DNA of 19,109 nt from MGOM01 sp035455265 (GTDB lineage: Bacteria; Chloroflexota; Anaerolineae; Anaerolineales; E44-bin32): the NCBI GenBank assembly GCA_035455265.1, contig DATIFK010000083.1, forward strand, positions 1 to 19,109, given 5' to 3'. Under the pieces are notes generated by a model that saw only the letters and a list, made by a program, of their open reading frames with translations, had not been told where the DNA came from and searched no databases. The position numbers were made by a program, and so were the translations under genes. Below, in pieces: positions 7,553 through 13,748 of the stretch; position 1 is the stretch's first letter; each line of letters begins with the position of its first letter.

Positions 7553-7639
7553 GAGTGGTCAGTGGTGAGTGGTCAGTGGCCAGCCGATTCGCATTCGAGT
7601 CGCGTACTGGCCACCGGCCACCGACCACTGGCCACTGGG
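7553..7639. repeat. Large imperfect palindrome with GTGGTCAGTGG-type repeats
   Basis: The left arm (about 7553-7583) and the right arm (about 7607-7639) are each built of short variants of AGTGGTCAGTGG, in opposite orientation, and can fold into an imperfect hairpin of about 30 bp; a small inner stem (GATTCG/CGAGTC) lies in the loop. It lies between the second YeeE/YedE gene and the molybdopterin oxidoreductase. I recall such repeats as abundant interspersed elements in Chloroflexota-type metagenomic genomes; that is memory, not a search. Confidence 0.8.
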
Positions 7640-7660
7640 AGAGCCAGACCTCATGTGAAC

Positions 7661-8221
7661 CTACTTCGTCACTGCCATCGGGTCCTTGCGGATGAGCCCG
7701 TGGTCGATCAGGTAGAACAGGATCAGGCTCATCAGCGCGAAGACGGTCACCAGGAGCCAGCTGTTGACGTTCCAGAGTTGGCCCAGGGTGACATTGCCGT
7801 ACGCGGCGAGGCGCGAGATCTGCGGGAAGACCGACTCGTAGGTCAGGCCGAAGGCGGCTGCGCCTGCGATGAAGCCCAGAATGCCGGGGATCAGGTAGTC
7901 GAGCCGGCCTTCACCGGCGCCGGCCACGCAGGTCCCCGGGCAGTAGCCGGCCAGCGCCATACCGACGCCGAAGATCAACCCGCCGACCAGGTTGCCGACG
8001 ATGTAGGTCGCCGGGATCGCCGGGAACTCAATCCAACCCAGGCCGCGCATGGCGTACAGGCCGACCATGGCGACAGCCAGGCCGCTCATCATGAATTTGA
8101 GGACGGCCATGTCCGTCAGGCGGAAGACGTTGACGATCTTGTAGTAGTGGGTGAGGCCGGCCTTGTTGAGCAGAAAGCCGAACACCACGCCCAGGACGAG
8201 AGCGATCCACAAGTTGCCCAT
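7661..8221 (-). CDS. YeeE/YedE sulfur-transport protein, second half-size subunit
   Basis: The 186-residue product has four or more membrane segments and the motif AGYCPGTCVAGAGEGR (C94, C98), typical of the YeeE/YedE family (PF04143, Sulf_transp). Family members import thiosulfate or other sulfur-containing groups, using conserved cysteines in the pore. It is half the length of a fused TsuA-type protein and follows its partner after two bases, so the pair probably forms one transporter. ATG 8221 is used because the upstream in-frame extension is arginine-rich shadow sequence lying within the partner gene. It sits directly before the molybdopterin enzyme genes, which suggests that the operon handles a sulfur compound. 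Confidence 0.92.
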   Translation of the reverse strand: MGNLWIALVLGVVFGFLLNKAGLTHYYKIVNVFRLTDMAVLKFMMSGLAVAMVGLYAMRGLGWIEFPAIPATYIVGNLVGGLIFGVGMALAGYCPGTCVAGAGEGRLDYLIPGILGFIAGAAAFGLTYESVFPQISRLAAYGNVTLGQLWNVNSWLLVTVFALMSLILFYLIDHGLIRKDPMAVTK

Positions 8222-8223
8222 GT

Positions 8224-8760
8224 CTAGTACCTCGCTCGGTAGATGACCCACGCGGTCAGGATGCCGGAGGCAAACATGCCGGCGATGAACAGGAAGGCCG
8301 CCGGGGCGAGCAGCATCCCGCCCGAGATGGCCAGGCCGCTGGTGCAGCCGCCGGCGATCCCGGCGGCGTACTGCAGCACGGCGCCGCCGAGGAAGGCGAT
8401 CCCCCAGCGCTTGGCTCGCGAGGAACCGAAGACCTCGGTCCACTGCTTGTCGGGCATCGACCGCCAGCGCAACGTCCCGGCGGTGAGGGCGGCCAACATC
8501 CCGCCGAAGAAGATGCCGACCAGCAGGATGACATTCCAGGTGATCTCGGCGGGCATGACGTAGTTGAAATACACGTTGTTGAAGGACGCCGGCGCGACCG
8601 CCTTGCCCAGGATGCCGGCGAGGTTCTCGAACCCCCCGGAGGCCCCGAGCAGGTGGTTGCTCAGCCCGACGGCCAGCAGGCCGACGACGCCGAGCAAGCC
8701 GCCCGCCAGGTAGGGCGACCAGAGCTCCTGGGCGAACAACTGTCGGATCCGATTCATCAT
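8224..8760 (-). CDS. YeeE/YedE sulfur-transport protein, first half-size subunit
   Basis: The 178-residue membrane protein carries AAGIAGGCTSGLAISGG around C139, the second typical cysteine motif of the YeeE/YedE family, and several hydrophobic helices (about 18-38, 75-95, 119-137 and 150-173). Its N-terminal part has an additional loop (about residues 40-70) between the first helices. The start has two consecutive ATGs; AAGGAGG is spaced better for the second (8757). It lies 10 bases after the triheme cytochrome gene and two bases before the other half-size subunit. Transport of thiosulfate or a similar sulfur compound is inferred from the family; substrate is unknown. Confidence 0.92.
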   Translation of the reverse strand: MMNRIRQLFAQELWSPYLAGGLLGVVGLLAVGLSNHLLGASGGFENLAGILGKAVAPASFNNVYFNYVMPAEITWNVILLVGIFFGGMLAALTAGTLRWRSMPDKQWTEVFGSSRAKRWGIAFLGGAVLQYAAGIAGGCTSGLAISGGMLLAPAAFLFIAGMFASGILTAWVIYRARY

Positions 8761-8770
8761 TCCCTCCTTG

Positions 8771-9658
8771 TCACTCGCTGGTCATGGCCAGCAACAGGGC
8801 GCGGGTTTCTCGATCGAGGCCGCGCAGCGCCCGGATCATTTCCGGATCCAGCTGCGCCAATCGCTGCAACAAGTGAGAGGCCGCGGCGGGATCCCCCAGG
8901 AGACGTTCGAGGGCGCGGCGTCCGAGCGGATCGAGGGCGGCGACGGCGGTCAGCAGCGTCTCGGGCTGAGGGGTGGGCGCGGCCGACGTCTCCGCCGTCG
9001 CCATCGGCTCAACCGGGGCGGGGGCCTCCTCAGGAGTCTGGGCCGTTAGGCGGGCTCGCCGTTCTCTCCAGAAGATGTAGCCGCCTCCGCCCAACACAAG
9101 GGCCGCGATCAAGATCCCCAGGACCAGGTTGCCGGTGGAGATCGGACGCCGACCTTCCACCGTCTCGGCATACAACGCGTTGAAATCGATGACATCGCCC
9201 AGCGGAGGTTCGGCGGCTGCCGCCGCGGCTGCCGTTGGCGTTGCGGCCTCGGTCGGCGCGATAGCCGGGCTCGGCCCGCCGCCCGCGCCAACCTCCACGC
9301 CGAGCGCCGTGCCGTACACGACCGCCAGGTCGTGCGCGTCATTGGGGTGGCAGGCGCTGCACGAAGCTTGCGGATCGGCGAGAGGCTCGACCATGCCCTG
9401 ATGGGCGGTGTCGGCGTCGGTGGCCTGGACGTTGCCGGCGTGGCAGAACTCGCAGAAGTCACCGAAGGCGTGCGAGATATGCCAGTCTCCCTCGGTGTTG
9501 ACCGGATCCTGGGCCTGGACCTCATGACAGTTCTTGCACGAGGAGGCTTGCGAGCCGCATTGGGCCTGGGCGGGGGAGGGCGTCAGCACGAGAACCGCGC
9601 CGGCGAGCAGGAGCACGCCCGCGGAAGAGACGGCGATGGGCTTCCAGGATAGGGTCAT
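8771..9658 (-). CDS. Membrane-anchored triheme cytochrome c with Ala/Pro linker and cytoplasmic tail
   Basis: The 295-residue product begins with a signal or anchor (hydrophobic 11-32, PAQAQ). Three CXXCH motifs follow at C41-H45, C69-H73 and C100-H104, with several nearby histidines (H60, H63, H86, H109) that could be second haem ligands, as in compact multiheme cytochromes. A Pro/Thr/Ala-rich linker (about 120-152) leads to a transmembrane helix (about 176-197) with RERRAR on its inner side. The remaining tail (about 205-295) has a second Ala/Pro linker and a Leu/Arg-rich helical end (about 234-295). GGAGG sits five bases before ATG 9658, within the 12-bp palindrome GCCTCCGGAGGC. It follows the ArsR gene by 24 bases and is probably the electron-exchange partner of the operon. 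I know no named family for this architecture. Confidence 0.87.
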   Translation of the reverse strand: MTLSWKPIAVSSAGVLLLAGAVLVLTPSPAQAQCGSQASSCKNCHEVQAQDPVNTEGDWHISHAFGDFCEFCHAGNVQATDADTAHQGMVEPLADPQASCSACHPNDAHDLAVVYGTALGVEVGAGGGPSPAIAPTEAATPTAAAAAAAEPPLGDVIDFNALYAETVEGRRPISTGNLVLGILIAALVLGGGGYIFWRERRARLTAQTPEEAPAPVEPMATAETSAAPTPQPETLLTAVAALDPLGRRALERLLGDPAAASHLLQRLAQLDPEMIRALRGLDRETRALLLAMTSE

Positions 9659-9682
9659 GGGGCCTCCGGAGGCGGGAAGTGA

Positions 9683-10015
9683 TCAGTCGACGCGGTTGAC
9701 GACGGCGGCGGCCCGGTCGTAGATATCGCGCATCACCGAGCGCAACAGGTCGAGAGCTTCAATGACGCGCGCATCGGTGAGGGAGTAGATGACGGTGCCG
9801 CCGGAGCGCTCGTGAGAGACAAGTCCTCGATCACGAAGCACCTTGAGATGGCGGGAGGTCGTCGGCTGGGGGAGGTTCAGCCGAAGGGCGAGGTCGCCGA
9901 CGTTCTGAGGCCCCTCCGAAAGGGCGTACAGGATCATCAGTCTCTTGGGGTCGGCCAGGGCACTGCACAGGTTGGCGTGCAGGCTGTGAATCTCACGTTC
10001 CAGATGGTCTTCCAT
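9683..10015 (-). CDS. ArsR/SmtB-family transcriptional regulator
   Basis: The 110-residue product has the winged-helix pattern of the ArsR family: ALADPKRLMILYAL (19-32), recognition helix in LPQPTTSRHLKVLRDRG (48-64) and wing RSGGTVIYSL (70-79). Start ATG 10015 has GGAGG about 9 bases upstream; ATG 10063 would add 16 residues but overlaps the predicted promoter, so I reject it. It has only one cysteine (C17), so neither the classic metal-binding CVC motif nor the two-cysteine sulfide switch of SqrR/BigR is present. It heads the redox operon and probably represses it from the palindrome in its own promoter. The signal it senses cannot be named. Confidence 0.93.
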   Translation of the reverse strand: MEDHLEREIHSLHANLCSALADPKRLMILYALSEGPQNVGDLALRLNLPQPTTSRHLKVLRDRGLVSHERSGGTVIYSLTDARVIEALDLLRSVMRDIYDRAAAVVNRVD

Positions 10016-10042
10016 GCGGCTATCCCTCCATCCGCATAGGCG

Positions 10043-10071
10043 AAGATATGCGTTCGTGAACATAGTAACAA
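10043..10071 (-). promoter_or_regulatory. Promoter of the redox operon with possible ArsR operator
   Basis: On the minus strand TTGTTA (10071-10066), a 17-base spacer and TATCTT (10048-10043) form a good sigma-70-type promoter about 28 bases before the arsR start. The spacer holds the near palindrome GTTCACGAAC (10061-10052) and another GTTCAC half-site lies just upstream of the -35, a fitting place for repressor binding. Confidence 0.55.
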
Positions 10072-10184
10072 TCTAGTGAACGATGGCACTACTGCCGGGG
10101 ATCACGCCGCAGGAGGTCCAATGTCACCTTGACTGAGACGGTCTGATTCGGTTGGTTCGCGCGCCAGGTTGAGGCCGAAAGCAG

Positions 10185-10213
10185 TCGGGCCGCCTGTTCT
10201 TTGGGCGGCCCGA
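10185..10213 (-). terminator. Hairpin at the end of the ABC-transporter operon
   Basis: TCGGGCCGCC (10185-10194) and GGCGGCCCGA (10204-10213) form a perfect 10-bp stem with a 9-base loop, 27 bases past the livF stop. There is no clear T-run on the minus strand after it (only CTGCTTTC), so intrinsic termination is likely but weak, or termination depends on another factor. Confidence 0.55.
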
Positions 10214-10239
10214 AGGGTGTCCGTAGAGAGGGTTTCCTG

Positions 10240-10950
10240 TCAGATGCCGAGATAGGCTCGCCGCACGTCCTCATTCTCGGCCACAGTCGCCGCCGGCCCC
10301 TCGATGGCGATGTGGCCTTCGCTCAGCACATAGGCATAATCGCTGACCGCCAAAGCCAGGCGGACGTTCTGCTCGACCAGCAGCATCGTCAATCCCTCGG
10401 CCTTGAGCTGCAGCAGCATCTCGAACAGGCCGAGGACCAGCACCGGTGCAAGGCCGAGCGACAGTTCGTCGATCATCAGGATCTCGGGCTGGGCCATCAA
10501 CCCTCGCGCCACCGCCAACATCTGCTGCTCGCCGCCGCTGAGCGTCCCGGCGCGCTGACGGCTGCGCTCCTTGAGCCGCGGCAGCAGCGAGTAGACCCGC
10601 TCGAGGTTCTCGGCGAAGCGCGGTCGGGCGCGTGGATTGTCGGCGCCCATCTCGAGGTTCTCGTAGACCGTCATCGACGGAAAGAGTTGCCGTCCCTCCG
10701 GCACCAGGACGAGACCCAGTCCGGCTTTCTGATACGGGGCGACGGTCGAGATGTCGCGTCCGTCGAGGCGTATGTGCCCTTCCCACAATCGCAGGCCACC
10801 CATCACGCTGCGCAGGAGCGTCGTCTTCCCGACGCCGTTGCCTCCGACGAGGGACGTCAGTTTGCCGCGCTCCAGCTGGAGGCTCACCCGCCGAAGGATC
10901 TGGACCTGGCCGTAGCCGGAGGACAGATCCTGGACTTCCATGAAGGCCAT
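10240..10950 (-). CDS. livF: Branched-chain-type ABC transporter ATPase LivF
   Basis: The 236-residue product has a Walker A motif GGNGVGKTT (36-44), signature LSGGEQQ (137-143) and Walker B ILMIDEL (156-162). The switch position is VEQN rather than a histidine, as is usual for LivF. Length and the MEVQDLSSGYGQ start fit LivF. It powers import with LivG, LivH and LivM. The stop of livG lies within TGAGGAGG, which is also its ribosome site, ten bases before ATG 10950, so translation is probably coupled. It is the last gene of the operon. The substrate class is branched-chain amino acids, amides or related compounds; urea-type (UrtE) cannot be fully excluded. Confidence 0.93.
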   Translation of the reverse strand: MAFMEVQDLSSGYGQVQILRRVSLQLERGKLTSLVGGNGVGKTTLLRSVMGGLRLWEGHIRLDGRDISTVAPYQKAGLGLVLVPEGRQLFPSMTVYENLEMGADNPRARPRFAENLERVYSLLPRLKERSRQRAGTLSGGEQQMLAVARGLMAQPEILMIDELSLGLAPVLVLGLFEMLLQLKAEGLTMLLVEQNVRLALAVSDYAYVLSEGHIAIEGPAATVAENEDVRRAYLGI

Positions 10951-10960
10951 GACCGCCTCC

Positions 10961-11710
10961 TCAGCCCGCCTTGCCGGTCAGCCGTTCGGCCAGCCGGGGG
11001 TCGCCCAGGTAGGCCTCGATGACCTGGGGATGACGGGAGACGTCTTCGGGAGTCCCTTCAGCGATCTGCTGGCCGTAGTCGAGCACGATCACCCGGTCCG
11101 AAACGTTCATCACGGCGTGCATCACGTGCTCGATCATGATGATGGTTACCCCCCGACGCCGGATTTCGGCGATGGTCTCCAGCATGGAACCGATCTCGGT
11201 CTGATTCAGGCCGGCCAGGACCTCGTCCAACAGCAGCAGCTGCGGCCTCGAAGCCAGGGCGCGCGCCAGTTCCAGGCGCTTCTTCTGTGCCACGTTCAGG
11301 CTGCCGGCGATCTGAGCCCTTCGCGACGCCAGGCCGACGAACTCCAGCACCTCATTGGCGATCTGCGCTGCCGCCCTCAGGCCGTGGCGCTCGCTACCGA
11401 AGCACGCCCCCACCATAGCGTTCTCGTGGACGGTCAACTCGTTCAAGGGCTGCACGATCTGGTGCGTGCGCGCCATTCCCATGTGCGCCAGGCTGTAGGT
11501 CCGCATCCCGGTCACGTCTTTGCCGCGAAAGATTACCCGACCTTCTTCGGGGCGATAGACGCCGTTGATGACATTGAACAGCGTCGTCTTGCCCGCACCG
11601 TTGGGGCCGATCAAACCCAGAATCTGCCCCTCAGGCAGATCGATGGTCACCTTGGAGAGTGCCTGGAGCCCGCCGAACCGCTTGCTGACGCCCAACACCT
11701 GGAGGATCAC
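10961..11710 (-). CDS. livG: Branched-chain-type ABC transporter ATPase LivG
   Basis: The 249-residue product has Walker A GPNGAGKTT (35-43), Walker B LLLLDEV (158-164) and the switch histidine H195. The signature region is LNVAQKKRLE (138-147) rather than the usual LSYGQQR/LSGGQ, an odd variation though family position and spacing are kept. The C-terminal end with HPQVIEAYLGD is typical of LivG. The start is GTG at 11710; an ATG just upstream is out of frame and stops after five codons. Between it and the livM stop lies a 131-base gap containing the second 45-bp repeat array. It pairs with LivF as the ATPase heterodimer. Confidence 0.92.
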   Translation of the reverse strand: MILQVLGVSKRFGGLQALSKVTIDLPEGQILGLIGPNGAGKTTLFNVINGVYRPEEGRVIFRGKDVTGMRTYSLAHMGMARTHQIVQPLNELTVHENAMVGACFGSERHGLRAAAQIANEVLEFVGLASRRAQIAGSLNVAQKKRLELARALASRPQLLLLDEVLAGLNQTEIGSMLETIAEIRRRGVTIIMIEHVMHAVMNVSDRVIVLDYGQQIAEGTPEDVSRHPQVIEAYLGDPRLAERLTGKAG

Positions 11711-11752
11711 CCGTGCGCCTCCATGATGTGGTGCAAAGAGAGCGCAGGGATC

Positions 11753-11841
11753 ATCCCTATGTCTTCCGCAGTGCGCTTCAAAGAAGGCATAGGGATCATC
11801 CCTATGTCTTCCACAGTGCGCTTCAAAGAAGGCATAGGGAT
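11753..11841. repeat. Tandem pair of 45-bp palindromic elements with a different stem
   Basis: Two copies (11753-11796 and 11798-11841) with a 45-bp period differ by one base. Each has 9-bp perfect arms ATCCCTATG and CATAGGGAT, extended by a G-T pair and CTTC/GAAG to about 14 bp. On the plus strand the spacer ends in CAAAGAAGG, like CGAAAGAAGG on the minus strand of the array at 2159-2291, so both belong to one family with a changed stem. On the minus strand the array begins with the TGA stop of livM as TGATCCC. Confidence 0.88.
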
Positions 11842-12809
11842 CATTCGAGCACCCTCCGCAGCCTGGGCACCCGGCGCCGCAGCCAGCCGACCACGCCTGA
11901 GGGCACGAACAGAATGATCAGCAACAGCATCGCCCCGGCCACCGCCAGCTGGATGTTCTTGAAGAGGGGCGAGACCAGCAGCAGGCCGCGCAGGCGCTGG
12001 TATCCCGCCGCGCCCAGCAGGGGTCCCAACACCGTTCCTTGACCTCCCAGCATGACCATGACGATCGTCTCGATCGACATGTGGAGCCGGAAGGCGTCGC
12101 CGGGCTCGACGTTGCCGTTCTTGAAGAAGAACAGGACGCCGATCATCCCCGGTACGATGGCCGACAGGACATAGGCCCAGGTCTTGACGTTCGGCGCCAC
12201 CACACCCATCACCTCGGCCGCATCTTCATTCTCGCGGATGGCCATCAGGCCGAGGCCGAAGCGCGACGAGCGAACGACGAAGCTCATCAGCAGCACCAGC
12301 AGGGTGAGCCCCAGCAGCAGACGGTAGACGGTCCACAGCGCTTGGACCGCGCCGCCGTACTGGCTGTAGACCTGGAACTGGAGGGACATGCCGGTCGGGC
12401 CCCCAAACGGACCGAAGTTGTTGACGAAGCCGCGCGCCGCCTCGTTCACGCCAATCGTCGCCAACGCGAAATAGGCGCCGCGCAGGCGCAAGATAGCCTT
12501 GCCGAGCAGAAAGGCCAGCAGCCCGGACGTCGCTCCGCCGGCCAGGATCGAGATGTAGAGCGAAGCCCCGCGGGCGCTCATCAGATAGAAGCCGGCATAG
12601 CCCCCCAGGCCGAAGAAGACGATGTGGCCGAAACTCACGTAGCCGGTGTAGCCCAACAGGATGTTGAGGCTCGACGCCAGGGCGACCGACATCAGCACGG
12701 TGAAGAAGACTTCTCGCGTCGAGGGATTCTGGGATAGCAGAGGATACGATCCCACCGCGGCCGTGCCCAACAGGACGACCCAGAAGGCCGGACTGCGCCA
12801 GGCGTTCAC
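11841..12809 (-). CDS. livM: Branched-chain-type ABC transporter permease LivM
   Basis: The 322-residue membrane protein has about eight to ten hydrophobic segments and typical LivM motifs: LNILLGYTGYVSFGHIVFFGLGGYAG (about 48-73, in pieces) and the EAA-like loop SRFGLGLMAIRENEDAAEVMG. Its C-terminal end carries the GGQGTVLGPLLGA motif. The GTG start overlaps the livH stop in a GTGA, so the two permeases are coupled. The stop codon is the first triplet of the downstream repeat array; the C-terminus (LRRRVPRLRRVLE) is basic and could have been reset by that insertion. It forms the membrane channel with LivH. Confidence 0.93.
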   Translation of the reverse strand: MNAWRSPAFWVVLLGTAAVGSYPLLSQNPSTREVFFTVLMSVALASSLNILLGYTGYVSFGHIVFFGLGGYAGFYLMSARGASLYISILAGGATSGLLAFLLGKAILRLRGAYFALATIGVNEAARGFVNNFGPFGGPTGMSLQFQVYSQYGGAVQALWTVYRLLLGLTLLVLLMSFVVRSSRFGLGLMAIRENEDAAEVMGVVAPNVKTWAYVLSAIVPGMIGVLFFFKNGNVEPGDAFRLHMSIETIVMVMLGGQGTVLGPLLGAAGYQRLRGLLLVSPLFKNIQLAVAGAMLLLIILFVPSGVVGWLRRRVPRLRRVLE

Positions 12810-13666
12810 CGGCGGGTTCCGAAGAGGCCGGTGGGACGGACCAGAAGGATGACCACGAAGAGGCCGAACTCGAGAACCGGCACCCAGGTCGGCGGCATGA
12901 AGGTCGGGATGATGCCCTCCAACATGCCCAGGATCAGCCCGCCGATCAAGGCCCCCAGCGGGTTGCCCAGCCCTCCCAGGACGCTGATGACGAAACTCTT
13001 GAGTTCATATCCGCCTCCGGCCAGGATGTTGATCGGGAACAGCGTGGCGATCAGGCCCCCGGCGACGGCCGCCAACATGGTTCCCAGGCCGAACGTCAGA
13101 GCCAGCGTCCGGGCGGAAGCGATGCCCATCAGCTCGGCCGCGCCGCGGTTGTCCGTCACGGCGCGGATGTGCTTTCCCGGCCGGGTGCGGTACAGGAACA
13201 GATAGAGCAGCGCCGTGGCGACGACCGTCGCCACAGCCGCCGCCACCCGGCTCCATAGGATCGTGGTGCGCCCCAGGCTGAGGCTGCCCAGGCTGAAGTC
13301 GATGTTGCGCGGCGTTGTCGTGAACGCCGCCGTGGCGATGCCGATGATGATCATGTTGACGGCGAAGGTCGCCAGCAACGTCGACAGATGCGGAGAGTTC
13401 AAGACCCGATGCACGGCCACGCCGTACACCAGGACTCCGAACACCAGGCCCAACAGAGCGACCAGCGGCAGGGCGAGGTAGGGGTGCAGCCCCAGGCCGG
13501 TCACGGCGAAGTACACGCCGAACATGCCCAGCGCAATGATCGGCCCATGCGCCAGGTTGATGACGTTCATGACTCCCCAAATGAGGGCCAGCCCCATCGC
13601 CGCCAGCCCGTAGACAAAACCCAGCAGCAAGCCGTCGACCGATGAGGCCAGAATGGTCTCGATCAT
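12806..13666 (-). CDS. livH: Branched-chain-type ABC transporter permease LivH
   Basis: The 286-residue membrane protein starts MIETILASSVDGLLLGFVYG and has the LivH hallmark GVMNVINLAHG (31-41), the loop RPGKHIRAVTDNRGAAELMG, and GGLGNPLGALIGG near the C-terminal end. Length fits the family. ATG 13666 has only a weak AGG upstream. It follows the binding-protein gene after an 82-base gap that holds a strong palindrome, which may lower permease expression relative to the binding protein. It overlaps livM by four bases. Confidence 0.94.
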   Translation of the reverse strand: MIETILASSVDGLLLGFVYGLAAMGLALIWGVMNVINLAHGPIIALGMFGVYFAVTGLGLHPYLALPLVALLGLVFGVLVYGVAVHRVLNSPHLSTLLATFAVNMIIIGIATAAFTTTPRNIDFSLGSLSLGRTTILWSRVAAAVATVVATALLYLFLYRTRPGKHIRAVTDNRGAAELMGIASARTLALTFGLGTMLAAVAGGLIATLFPINILAGGGYELKSFVISVLGGLGNPLGALIGGLILGMLEGIIPTFMPPTWVPVLEFGLFVVILLVRPTGLFGTRR

Positions 13667-13685
13667 GGGTGATGGCCTATGGAGA

Positions 13686-13741
13686 GGGTGAGCCCCGCCC
13701 TGTCCTGAGCGTAGTCGAAGGACGAAGGGCGGGGCTCACCC
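13686..13741. repeat. Strong palindrome with TTCGACTACGCTCAGGAC core, between binding protein and permease
   Basis: GGGTGAGCCCCGCCCT (13686-13701) and its exact complement (13726-13741) form a 16-bp perfect stem; the 24-base loop has an inner GTCCT/AGGAC stem. It starts 7 bases after the binding-protein stop on the minus strand. The loop core is one I recall as widespread interspersed sequence in metagenomic bacterial genomes. No T-run follows, so it is better seen as an RNA-stabilising or attenuating hairpin than a full terminator. Confidence 0.85.
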
Positions 13742-13748
13742 GCGGGCG

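Noticed and set aside
5334..7628. Start of the molybdopterin oxidoreductase at 7628
   Set aside because: The additional 35 residues translate the palindromic repeat; the Tat signal and ribosome site support ATG 7523.
7661..8443. N-terminal extension of the second YeeE/YedE protein to 8443
   Set aside because: The additional 74 residues are Arg-rich shadow of the first YeeE/YedE gene in another frame; ATG 8221 directly follows that gene.
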